From Aquipuribacter sp051216895 (lineage in GTDB: Bacteria; Actinomycetota; Actinomycetes; Actinomycetales; JBBAYJ01), in the NCBI RefSeq assembly GCF_051216895.1, contig NZ_JBPKAO010000004.1:62001-126000 (forward strand): a DNA stretch of 64,000 bases, in the 5' to 3' direction. The notes under the pieces were generated by a model. That model saw only the letters and a program-made list of their open reading frames with translations. It did no database searches and had not been told where the DNA came from. The translations under genes and the position numbers were made by a program. Below, in pieces: positions 42,282 through 51,988 of this stretch. Each line of letters starts with the position of its first letter. The stretch's first letter is position 1.

Positions 42282-43058
42282 TCAGGCCCGGGTGAAGCGG
42301 TAGGCGTGGACCGCCTGGGCCAGGTCGACCGTCCCGTCGGGGGCGGCCAGGGCCTCCGCCGACCGACGGACCTCCGCCAGGACCGTGTCCCGGGCGGGGG
42401 AGAGGGCGACGTAGGACCAGGTGGCGACCAGGCTGACGAGGTCGTCGACGCCGTAGCGCAGCGAGCTGTCGAACGTCGCCGTGCCGTCGGGGGTGAACCT
42501 CGGGTCGGGCACCGACACGTCCAGCCGGGCGGCGTAGGTGTCGGCGCCCGCCCGTGCCGCCAGGTCGGGGGCGTGCGCCACGACGGAGGACGTGATGGCC
42601 TCGGTCACCGGGTGGTGGGCGTCACGCAGGTTCCACATCAGGACCAGCGCCCCGCCGGGTCGCAGCACGCGGGCGACCTCGACGGACGTGCGGTCGTGGT
42701 CCATCCAGTGCCAGGCCTGAGCCACGAGCACCGCGTCGACCGAGGCGTCCGGCAGCGGCAGGGCCTCACCGCTGCCCGCCAGGGCCACGGCGTCGGGCGA
42801 CACGGCGACGAGCTGCTCCCGCATGAGCGGGTCGGGCTCCACCGCGACGACGTCGTGCCCCAGCTCCAGCAGCAGCCGGGTCAGCTTGCCCGTGCCCGCC
42901 CCCAGGTCCGCGACCCGACGCGGCCGTGGCCCCAGGGCCCAGCGGACCACGTGCGGCGGGTAGCCGGGGCGCACCCGGTCGTACTCCGAGGCCGTCGCCC
43001 CGAAGGAGCGGGCCTGCGGCCCCTCGGGGGCGCCGCGCCGGACCGGGCCTGGGGTCAT
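42282..43058 (-). CDS. Class I SAM-dependent methyltransferase
   Basis: A 258-residue methyltransferase. SAM-binding motif I VADLGAGTGKLTRLLL (about 47-62), acidic residue in VVAVEPDP, motif for the adenine pocket GSGEALPLPDASVDAV and VLRPGGALVLMWNLRD are clear. The N-terminal segment FGATASEYDRVRPGYP is typical of UbiE/Tam-like methyltransferases of unknown substrate. The ATG at 43058 is chosen; it is divergent from lysS with 74 bp between them. Confidence 0.85.
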   Translation of the reverse strand: MTPGPVRRGAPEGPQARSFGATASEYDRVRPGYPPHVVRWALGPRPRRVADLGAGTGKLTRLLLELGHDVVAVEPDPLMREQLVAVSPDAVALAGSGEALPLPDASVDAVLVAQAWHWMDHDRTSVEVARVLRPGGALVLMWNLRDAHHPVTEAITSSVVAHAPDLAARAGADTYAARLDVSVPDPRFTPDGTATFDSSLRYGVDDLVSLVATWSYVALSPARDTVLAEVRRSAEALAAPDGTVDLAQAVHAYRFTRA

Positions 43059-43132
43059 GTCCCCATGCTGCCGCCTCGGGCCGGTCGAGGTGCCCGGTCG
43101 GGACGTCGCGGCGGGTTCCCTATCCTGAACGG

Positions 43133-44704
43133 GTGAGCGACACCACGGCCCCCGCCGCCGCGCCCGACCTGGCCGGCCCGGCCGATCCCGTCGACCCGGT
43201 CCCCGCGGACGACCGGCCCGACGAGCAGATGGACGAGCAGATGGCGGTGCGGGCCGCGAAGCGCGAGCGGATCCTCGCCGCGGGCGGCCAGGCCTACCCG
43301 GTCCTCGTCCCGCGCACGCACTCGCTGGCCCAGGTCCGCTCATCGCCCGGGTGGCAGGCGCTCGAGGACGGCCAGGAGACCCAGGACGTCGTCTCGGTCA
43401 CCGGCCGGGTGATGTTCGCCCGTGGCACGGGCAAGCTCGCGTTCGCGACGCTGCAGGAGGGCGACGAGCGGCTGCAGGTCATGCTCAGCCTGGCCGAGGT
43501 CGGTCCGGAGCTGCTGGACGCCTGGAAGCACGACGTCGACCTGGGTGACCAGGTCTCCGTCACCGGCCGCGTCGTCAGCAGCCGTCGCGGCGAGCTGTCG
43601 GTGATGGCCACCACGTGGCAGCTGGCCTCCAAGGCGCTCCGCCCCCTGCCCAACCACTACGACGGCGCCCAGCTGGCCGAGGACACCCGCGCCCGCCGCC
43701 GCTACGTCGACCTGGTGGTGCGCCCCGAGGCCCGTGAGGTCGTCCGGACCAAGGCGACGGTGCTGCGCTCGCTGCGCGAGACCTTCCACCGTCTCGGCTA
43801 CCTCGAGGTCGAGACGCCCGTGCTGCAGCTGGTGCACGGCGGGGCGACGGCCCGCCCGTTCCACACCCACCTCAACGCGCTCGACGTCGAGATGAGCCTG
43901 CGGATCGCGACCGAGCTGTACCTCAAGCGCTGCGTCGTCGGGGGGCTGGAGAAGGTCTACGAGATCGGTCGGACGTTCCGCAACGAGGGCATCGACTCCA
44001 CCCACAGCCCCGAGTTCACGATGCTGGAGGCCTACGAGGCCTACGGCTCGTACGACACGATGGCCGCGCTGGTCCGTGAGCTGGTCCTGGACGCCGCGAC
44101 CGCGGCGGGGCGGACCGTGGTGCCCGACGGGCACGGCGGCGAGGTCGACCTGCGGGCCGACTGGCGCACCGTGACCGTCCACGACGCCGTGTCCGGGGCG
44201 CTGGGTGAGGCCGTCGACGTCGACACCGACGTCACCGAGCTGCGACGTCATGCCGAGCGGGCCGGGGTCGAGCTGCGTCCGGGGGCGGGCGCGGGCGAGG
44301 TCGTCCTCGAGCTGTTCGAGAAGCTGGTCGAGCACACCCTCCTGCAGCCCACGTTCGTCCGTGACTACCCGGCCGAGGTGCGTCCCCTGGCCCGCCCGCA
44401 CCGCGACGACCCCCGCCTCGCCGAGGCGTGGGACCTGATCGTCGCCGGGGCCGAGCTGTCGCCGGCGTACTCCGAGCTGGCCGACCCGGTGCTCCAGCGC
44501 GAGCGGCTGGTGCAGCAGTCGTTGCTGGCCGCCGACGGCGACCCCGAGGCCATGCAGCTGGACGAGGACTTCCTGCGGGCGCTGGAGCACGGCATGCCGC
44601 CCACCGGTGGCATCGGCCTGGGGGTCGACCGGCTGGTCATGCTGCTGACCGGGGTCGGCATCCGCGAGACGATCCTGTTCCCGCTGCTACGGCCCGAGGG
44701 CTGA
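43133..44704 (+). CDS. lysS: Lysyl-tRNA synthetase, class II
   Basis: A 523-residue synthetase with an acidic, Pro/Ala-rich N-terminal extension (including a MDEQMDEQM duplication), an OB-fold anticodon-binding domain (VVSVTGRVMFARGTGKLAFATLQ), then the class II core: motif 1 region LGYLEVETPVLQ, motif 2 FRNEGIDSTHSPEFTMLE and motif 3 GIGLGVDRLVML. The GTG at 43133 is used; no strong ribosome-binding site is visible. It is followed after 7 bp by a small membrane-protein gene. The genes usually upstream (coaX) are replaced here by the STAS and methyltransferase genes. Confidence 0.95.
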   Translation: MSDTTAPAAAPDLAGPADPVDPVPADDRPDEQMDEQMAVRAAKRERILAAGGQAYPVLVPRTHSLAQVRSSPGWQALEDGQETQDVVSVTGRVMFARGTGKLAFATLQEGDERLQVMLSLAEVGPELLDAWKHDVDLGDQVSVTGRVVSSRRGELSVMATTWQLASKALRPLPNHYDGAQLAEDTRARRRYVDLVVRPEAREVVRTKATVLRSLRETFHRLGYLEVETPVLQLVHGGATARPFHTHLNALDVEMSLRIATELYLKRCVVGGLEKVYEIGRTFRNEGIDSTHSPEFTMLEAYEAYGSYDTMAALVRELVLDAATAAGRTVVPDGHGGEVDLRADWRTVTVHDAVSGALGEAVDVDTDVTELRRHAERAGVELRPGAGAGEVVLELFEKLVEHTLLQPTFVRDYPAEVRPLARPHRDDPRLAEAWDLIVAGAELSPAYSELADPVLQRERLVQQSLLAADGDPEAMQLDEDFLRALEHGMPPTGGIGLGVDRLVMLLTGVGIRETILFPLLRPEG

Positions 44705-44711
44705 GGCGACC

Positions 44712-44942
44712 ATGGACCTGGGTGTCCTGCAGGACGTGGTGCTGGGCCTGCTGCCCACCATCGGGGTGACGCTGCTGTTCGGCATCGCCATCCTCGCGAT
44801 CGTCCGCGCCGACGCCGGTGAGCGCGAGGACCGGGCCCGGATCGAGGCCGAGGAGGACGCGGCGGCGGCCCGGGCCGCCGCGGACCGTCGTGCCGACCCC
44901 GCGCCGGCCGACGGCGGTCCCGAGGAGCCGGGCCCGGTCTGA
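44712..44942 (+). CDS. Small single-pass membrane protein
   Basis: A 76-residue protein with one membrane helix (about 6-32: VLGLLPTIGVTLLFGIAILAIV) and a highly charged cytoplasmic tail of Arg/Glu/Ala heptad-like sequence ending Pro/Gly-rich. Similar tiny genes follow lysS in many actinobacteria, and no function is known. Its start is 7 bp after the lysS stop, so it is co-transcribed with it. Confidence 0.7.
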   Translation: MDLGVLQDVVLGLLPTIGVTLLFGIAILAIVRADAGEREDRARIEAEEDAAAARAAADRRADPAPADGGPEEPGPV

Positions 44943-45025
44943 GGTCCGAGCGGCGCGAGAAATGCGTTGCTGCATTCGGATCGAATTACTGCTGTGACAC
45001 GACGTGTTGCATTCCGTCGTGTTGC

Positions 45026-45039
45026 CCGGTGATCACCGG
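45026..45039. promoter_or_regulatory. Perfect palindrome in the AT-richer lsr2 leader
   Basis: CCGGTGATCACCGG is a perfect 14-bp palindrome 118 bp before lsr2. The surrounding 215-bp leader (44943-45157) is visibly less GC-rich than the rest of the window and contains repeated TTGC(A) words (CGTGTTGC twice, TGCATTC twice). Lsr2 binds AT-rich DNA, so self-regulation through this leader is plausible; the palindrome suggests an additional dimeric regulator. Confidence 0.4.
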
Positions 45040-45157
45040 AAGTGCAATCATCGTTTCTCGGCGACGGTGGCACGAGCCACCCCGGTCGGTACCCCAGCCG
45101 GATTCACGAGAATTCTGTCGCCGCCGGTCAGAGATCCGCGAAGTGGAGAAAAAACAA

Positions 45158-45493
45158 ATGGCTCAGCAGGTCAACGTGGTGCTGGTCGACGACCTCGACG
45201 GCACCCCCGCCGACGAGACCGTCACATTCGGTCTCGACGGGATCACCTACGAGATCGACCTGACCGCCGACAACGCGGCCCGGCTGCGCGACTCGCTCGC
45301 CGAGTGGGTCGGTCACGGCCGTCGTGTCGGTGGCGCCCGCCGCAAGGGGAACCGCGCCGTCACCAAGCGCTCCTCGGTCGGTTCCGACAACGCGACGATC
45401 CGCGAGTGGGCCCGTGCGAACGGTCACGAGGTCTCCGAGCGCGGTCGTATCAAGGCCGAGGTCATCGAGGCGTTCAACGCCGCCAACGGTTGA
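45158..45493 (+). CDS. lsr2: Nucleoid-associated protein Lsr2
   Basis: A 111-residue xenogeneic silencer that bridges AT-rich DNA. The N-terminal oligomerisation domain (VNVVLVDDLDGTPADETVTFGLDGITYEIDL) and the C-terminal DNA-binding domain (IREWARANGHEVSERGRIKAEVIEAFNAA with the RGR minor-groove hook) are both complete. The ATG at 45158 has GGAGAA 8 bp upstream; an earlier in-frame start would add a non-conserved extension. A strong terminator follows. clpC, often the next gene, is here displaced by TerC and two DUF202 genes. Confidence 0.97.
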   Translation: MAQQVNVVLVDDLDGTPADETVTFGLDGITYEIDLTADNAARLRDSLAEWVGHGRRVGGARRKGNRAVTKRSSVGSDNATIREWARANGHEVSERGRIKAEVIEAFNAANG

Positions 45494-45528
45494 GACCCGT
45501 GCCGGCGTCGACCTGACGTCGTCACGGA

Positions 45529-45561
45529 GAAGCCCCCCGGACCGAGAGGTCGGGGGGCTTC
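45529..45561 (+). terminator. Rho-independent-type hairpin after lsr2
   Basis: GAAGCCCCCCGGACC pairs with GGTCGGGGGGCTTC around a GAGA loop, with one bulged G: a 14-bp stem located 36 bp after lsr2 and 24 bp before the end of the convergent TerC gene, so it may serve both directions. Confidence 0.85.
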
Positions 45562-45584
45562 TGCGTGCTCGGGGTGGCGCCTGG

Positions 45585-46667
45585 TCAGCGCTCCCGCTCG
45601 GCGTCGGTGGCCTCGCGGACCGACCTCGGCGGCAGGTCCTCCTCGGCGACGCGGGCCCGCTTGTTGGACATCAGCGACGTGATCGTCACGACGACGAGTG
45701 CGCCCACGATGACGAACAGGCTCGCCAGCGTGGGGATCTCCGGGACGCCGGGCCAGATGTTGTGGGCCCAGTGCAGCAGCAGCTTGACGCCGATGAAGGC
45801 GAGGATGAACGACAGCCCGTAGGACAGGTGGACGAGCTTGGACAGGGCGCCCTCGAGCAGGAAGTACAGGGCACGCAGGCCCAGCAGCGCGAAGGCGTTG
45901 GTCGCGAACACCAGGTACGGGTCGCCGGTGATGCCGTACACCGCGGGGACGGAGTCGACGGCGAAGACGACGTCGGTGAACAGCAGGACGATGACGACGA
46001 GCGCGAACGGGGTCAGGTAGCCGACGCCGTCCCGCGTGACGCGGAACCTGGTGCCCTCGTACTCCTCGGACACCGGTGTGACCTTGCGGATGAGCTTGAC
46101 CACACGCAGCTCGGAGACGTGGATCTCCTTCTTCTCGCCCTTCAGCTCCTCCATCAGCAGGTGGACCGCCGTGAAGATGAGGATGGCGCCGAAGACGAGG
46201 AACGCGAAGTCGAGCTGGGCGATGGCGACGGCGCCGATCGCGATGAACACGCCGCGCAGGACCAGCGCGCCGAGGATGCCCCACAGCAGGGCTCGCTGCT
46301 GCAGGTGACGCGGGACCGCGAACGCGGACAGGATCAGGATGAAGACGAACAGGTTGTCGACCGACAACGACTTCTCGACGATGTACCCGGTGTAGTACTC
46401 GACGCCGATCCGTGACCCGAACTGCGTCAGGACGAACACGCCGAACAGCAGCGGCAACGCGATGTAGAAGGCCGACCAGCCGGCCGCCTCCTTCATGGAC
46501 ACGTCGTGCGGGTTGCGGGTGGCGATGAAGTCGAAGACGAACAGGGCGGCGACGGCGGCGATGGTGGCGCCCCACAGCAACGGGGTCCCGATCGTGGTGA
46601 GCTCACCCGAGCCCGGGGCGGACCCCGAGGCGGGCAGCCCGACCAGGGCGTGGACGAAGGGGGTCAT
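45585..46667 (-). CDS. TerC/Alx-family membrane metal exporter
   Basis: A 360-residue integral membrane protein with about nine hydrophobic segments. The paired acidic motifs of the family are present: VEKSLSVDNLFVFILI and FTDVVFAVDSVPAVYGITGD. Relatives (Alx, MeeF, TerC) export manganese, and some supply metalloenzymes during exoprotein metalation. The ATG at 46667 has an AGGACC-type site; the much longer open frame upstream runs through the riboswitch and divergent genes and is not coding. The yybP-ykoY element in its leader fits manganese control. Confidence 0.92.
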   Translation of the reverse strand: MTPFVHALVGLPASGSAPGSGELTTIGTPLLWGATIAAVAALFVFDFIATRNPHDVSMKEAAGWSAFYIALPLLFGVFVLTQFGSRIGVEYYTGYIVEKSLSVDNLFVFILILSAFAVPRHLQQRALLWGILGALVLRGVFIAIGAVAIAQLDFAFLVFGAILIFTAVHLLMEELKGEKKEIHVSELRVVKLIRKVTPVSEEYEGTRFRVTRDGVGYLTPFALVVIVLLFTDVVFAVDSVPAVYGITGDPYLVFATNAFALLGLRALYFLLEGALSKLVHLSYGLSFILAFIGVKLLLHWAHNIWPGVPEIPTLASLFVIVGALVVVTITSLMSNKRARVAEEDLPPRSVREATDAERER

Positions 46668-46699
46668 GGAGGTCCTTCTGGATGGTGCGGCGCGCCGCA

Positions 46700-46806
46700 G
46701 CGGTGAGGTCTCCGTCGCCGGCCCGGTGCTCGGGCCGGCTCGACCCGGGGCCGCGACGCGACCGTGCTGACCGGGACCGGTTCTGAGGACGTACTCCCCT
46801 CGGCGC
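46700..46806 (-). ncRNA. yybP-ykoY (manganese) riboswitch upstream of TerC
   Basis: On the minus strand the TerC leader carries the two hallmarks of this element: GAGGGGAGTACG (46801-46790) and, after a GC-rich three-helix region, CGACGGAGACCTCACC (about 46717-46702). Between them lies CGGTCCCGGTCAGCAC and a perfect 9-bp hairpin GCCGGCCCG/CGGGCCGGC (46717-46739). yybP-ykoY RNAs bind Mn2+ and commonly precede TerC/Alx-type genes. The element ends about 33 bp before the TerC start, where it could expose or hide the ribosome-binding site. Confidence 0.82.
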
Positions 46807-46842
46807 CGATGGTAGGGGCAGGACCACCGATACGGTGCTCCC

Positions 46843-47244
46843 GTGGCCGACGACCGAGCAGACGCGGGGGCGGGCGCCGCCGGCGGGCCTCGCGCCAGGC
46901 GGCCGCAGCGGGTCTTCGGGGTCGGCGAGGAGCCCGACCCCCGGTTCACGCTCGCCAACGAGCGCACCGTGCTGGCCTGGGTGCGGACGTCGCTGGCCTT
47001 CGTGGTCGCCGGGCTCGCCGCGGCCGTCGCCGACGGCGTCGTGGACACCGGCGGCCTGCTGCAGGTGGTCGCGGTGGTCGCGGTCGCCGTGGGGGCGTGG
47101 CTGTCGCTGACCTCCCTGGTGCGCTGGGGGCGGACGGAGCGGGCGATGCGCCTGCGCCGGCCGTTGCCGTCGCCGTCGAACCTGCTCGTCGTGGTGCTCG
47201 GGCTGCTCGGGCTGGCCGTCATGGCCATCGTCGCGGTCCTCTGA
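46843..47244 (+). CDS. DUF202 membrane protein (YidH-like)
   Basis: A 133-residue membrane protein with a basic soluble N-terminus, the DUF202 signature FTLANERTVLAWVRTSLAFVVAGLAAAV, and three membrane helices. DUF202 helices also occur in VTC polyphosphate polymerases, but the role of the stand-alone bacterial proteins is unknown. It starts with GTG, divergent from TerC, and is followed 18 bp later by a second DUF202 gene, the usual tandem arrangement. Confidence 0.88.
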   Translation: MADDRADAGAGAAGGPRARRPQRVFGVGEEPDPRFTLANERTVLAWVRTSLAFVVAGLAAAVADGVVDTGGLLQVVAVVAVAVGAWLSLTSLVRWGRTERAMRLRRPLPSPSNLLVVVLGLLGLAVMAIVAVL

Positions 47245-47262
47245 GCCGTCGGTGAGCCGGTC

Positions 47263-47634
47263 GTGAGCGCGGCTGCGGACGGGGCCGCCGACGGGACGGC
47301 CGAAGCGGCGGCGGACCCGTCCGGGCCGTGGGACCCGGGGCTGCAGCCGGAGCGGACCGCGCTGGCCTGGCAGCGGACGGGGCTCTCGGTGGCCGTCGCG
47401 GCGCTGGTCGGGTTCCGCGACGCGGTCGCCACCGGGAGCGTCCTCGCCGTCGTGCTGTCCTCGGCGGCCCTGGCCGCGGGGGTGTACGTGCTGCGTGCGG
47501 CCCGCACCGAGCTCGACGACCGGGTCGAGGCGCTGCGGGCCGGGCTGCCCCTGCCCGCGCCGGTGGCGACCCGGGCGGCGGCGTTCGCGGTGCTGGCCCT
47601 CGCCGCGACCGTCCTCGCGATCGTCCTGGACTGA
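47263..47634 (+). CDS. DUF202 membrane protein, second of pair
   Basis: A 123-residue protein with the DUF202 signature GLQPERTALAWQRTGLSVAVAALVGF and three membrane helices; the N-terminus is Ala/Asp-rich. It starts with GTG. The last 44 bp of the gene are duplicated after the N at 48026 as part of the assembly overlap, so the gene itself is intact and single. Confidence 0.87.
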   Translation: MSAAADGAADGTAEAAADPSGPWDPGLQPERTALAWQRTGLSVAVAALVGFRDAVATGSVLAVVLSSAALAAGVYVLRAARTELDDRVEALRAGLPLPAPVATRAAAFAVLALAATVLAIVLD

Positions 47635-47887
47635 GCCCCGCGTCCCGGCGGTTCGCCCAGAGCGGACCGGCCCGCCCACCCGGAACACTCAGGCGGGAGA
47701 GGCGTTGTGCCGATGGACGACCGGACCGCGACCCTGCCAGGGGGCCAGCCGCTGCGCTCAGCGCGAACGCAGGCCCCGCGAGCAGGTGGTCGGCCGGTGC
47801 CGCAGCCACCGGACGTCTAGCATCGACTGGGAACGAGGTCCTTCGGAGCACTTCCGTCGGACGCCGCCCGCTCGTGAGGAGCGAACA

Positions 47888-48025
47888 ATGTTCGAGAGAT
47901 TCACTGACCGCGCTCGTCGCGTTGTCGTCCTGGCCCAGGAAGAGGCCCGGATGCTCAACCACAACTACATCGGGACCGAGCACATCCTGCTCGGGCTGAT
48001 CCACGAGGGCGAGGGCGTCGCCGCC
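47888..48025 (+). pseudogene. Truncated duplicate of the clpC 5' end (artefact)
   Basis: Encodes the first 46 residues of ClpC (MFERFTDRARRVVVLAQEEA and onward) and stops at the ambiguous base. It is an exact copy of 48324-48461 and is explained by the contig overlap, not by a biological gene fragment. Confidence 0.85.
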
Positions 48026-48190
48026 NTGCTGGCCCTCGCCGCGACCGTCCTCGCGATCGTCCTGGACTGAGCCCCGCGTCCCGGCGGTTCGCCCAGAGCG
48101 GACCGGCCCGCCCACCCGGAACACTCAGGCGGGAGAGGCGTTGTGCCGATGGACGACCGGACCGCGACCCTGCCAGGGGGCCAGCCGCTG

Positions 48191-48204
48191 CGCTCAGCGC
48201 GAAC
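48191..48204 (+). promoter_or_regulatory. ClgR-like box upstream of clpC
   Basis: CGCTCAGCGCGAAC fits the actinobacterial ClgR pattern CGC-N5-GCG followed by AAC, 120 bp before the clpC start; a TAGCAT -10-like hexamer lies at 48254-48259. ClgR activates clp genes in corynebacteria, mycobacteria and streptomycetes. The same box appears at 47755-47768 in the duplicated copy. Confidence 0.55.
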
Positions 48205-48323
48205 GCAGGCCCCGCGAGCAGGTGGTCGGCCGGTGCCGCAGCCACCGGACGTCTAGCATCGACTGGGAACGAGGTCCTTCGGAGCACTTCCGTCGGACGC
48301 CGCCCGCTCGTGAGGAGCGAACA

Positions 48324-51091
<2,768 letters not shown>

Positions 51092-51095
<4 letters not shown>

Positions 51096-51667
51096 GCCAG
51101 GCCCCGCAGCACGACAGAGCCCGGCCGTCCCTGCAGGGGACGGTCGGGCTCCGTGCTGCTCGGCCGGCGGACGTGCCGCGCATCGCCGAGCTGGTCTCGG
51201 CGTACGTCCTGGACCGCCGCCTGCTGGCCAAGGACCTCGTCACCCTCTACGAGGACGTGCAGGAGTTCGTGGTGGCCGAGCACCGGTCGCCGCCCTCGGC
51301 GGCGCACCCGCACGGCCGCAGCGAGGTCGTGGGCTGCGGGGCGCTGCACGTGATGTGGGCCGACCTGGCCGAGGTGCGCACCGTCGCCGTCAGCAGCCGG
51401 TTGCGGGGCGCCGGGGTCGGCCGGGCGCTGGTGGCGGACCTGGTCGAGCGGGCGCGCGCGCTGGGCATCGACCGGGTGTTCTGCCTGACGTTCGAGCGGG
51501 AGTTCTTCGGCTCGTTCGGCTTCGTCGAGATCGAGGCCGCGCCGGTCGCCCCCGAGGTGTACGAGCAGCTGCTGCGCAGCCACGACGAGGGCGTCGCGGA
51601 GTTCCTGGACCTGGCCCGGGTCAAGCCCAACACCCTGGGCAACCACCGGATGCTGCTCACCCTCTGA
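51092..51667 (+). CDS. GNAT N-acetyltransferase (ArgA-like), probable CTG start
   Basis: A GNAT-fold acetyltransferase, about 191 residues if started at CTG 51092. The acetyl-CoA loop is RLRGAGVGRALVADLV; LLAKDLVTLYEDVQEFVVAE and GCGALHVMWADLAEVRTVAV match the short actinobacterial glutamate N-acetyltransferases of arginine synthesis. The first standard start, GTG 51173, would delete the beta-1 strand (TVGLRAARPADVPRIAEL), which belongs to every GNAT fold. No ATG, GTG or TTG lies upstream in frame, and the CTG overlaps the clpC stop as CTGA. An internal CTG at 51131 is an alternative. Confidence 0.85.
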
Positions 51668-51797
51668 GCCCGGCCCGGCGTCCCCCGCGGTGCCGGCGAG
51701 CCGCGCGTCACACGATCGGCTGCTTGAGTCCTCCGCGCTGCCTGCCGATGCACTGTCGACGGCAAGGCGCCGCCCACGCACGGCAGAGGAGACGCAC

Positions 51798-51908
51798 ATG
51801 CTCACGAAGTGGACGCTGCAGAACAGGCTCGCGATCCGGGTCGCGACCTCCACCGGAGCCATGACCGCCCTCGCCCTGGTCGTGGCCGCCCCCGGCAAGT
51901 GGACCTGA
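51798..51908 (+). CDS. KW peptide B, 36 residues, exported-type
   Basis: A tiny ORF with GAGGAGA 6 bp before its ATG. The peptide has a basic N-terminus (MLTKWTLQNRLAIR), a hydrophobic Ala/Leu/Val core and ends in LVVAAPGKWT. It aligns with peptide A over the core and terminus, including the final Lys-Trp-X. Cleavage after VVAA would release PGKWT, though Pro at +1 is unfavourable for signal peptidase I. It lies 80 bp before the second GGDEF-EAL gene. No family known. Confidence 0.7.
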   Translation: MLTKWTLQNRLAIRVATSTGAMTALALVVAAPGKWT

Positions 51909-51988
51909 GTCCTAGTACCTGACGAGGGCCTGGCTCGTCCCGGTCGGCGTTCGTCGTCCTCGTTGATCGTCGACCCAGGAGGTCAGTC

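Noticed and set aside
48141..48323. A 61-residue N-terminal extension of ClpC
   Set aside because: The family N-terminus is MFERFTDRARR, its ATG has a good ribosome-binding site, and the extension covers the promoter region with the ClgR-like box.
51668..51797. A GEMM (c-di-GMP) riboswitch before the KW/GGDEF modules
   Set aside because: I looked for the conserved GEMM core words in both leaders and did not find them.
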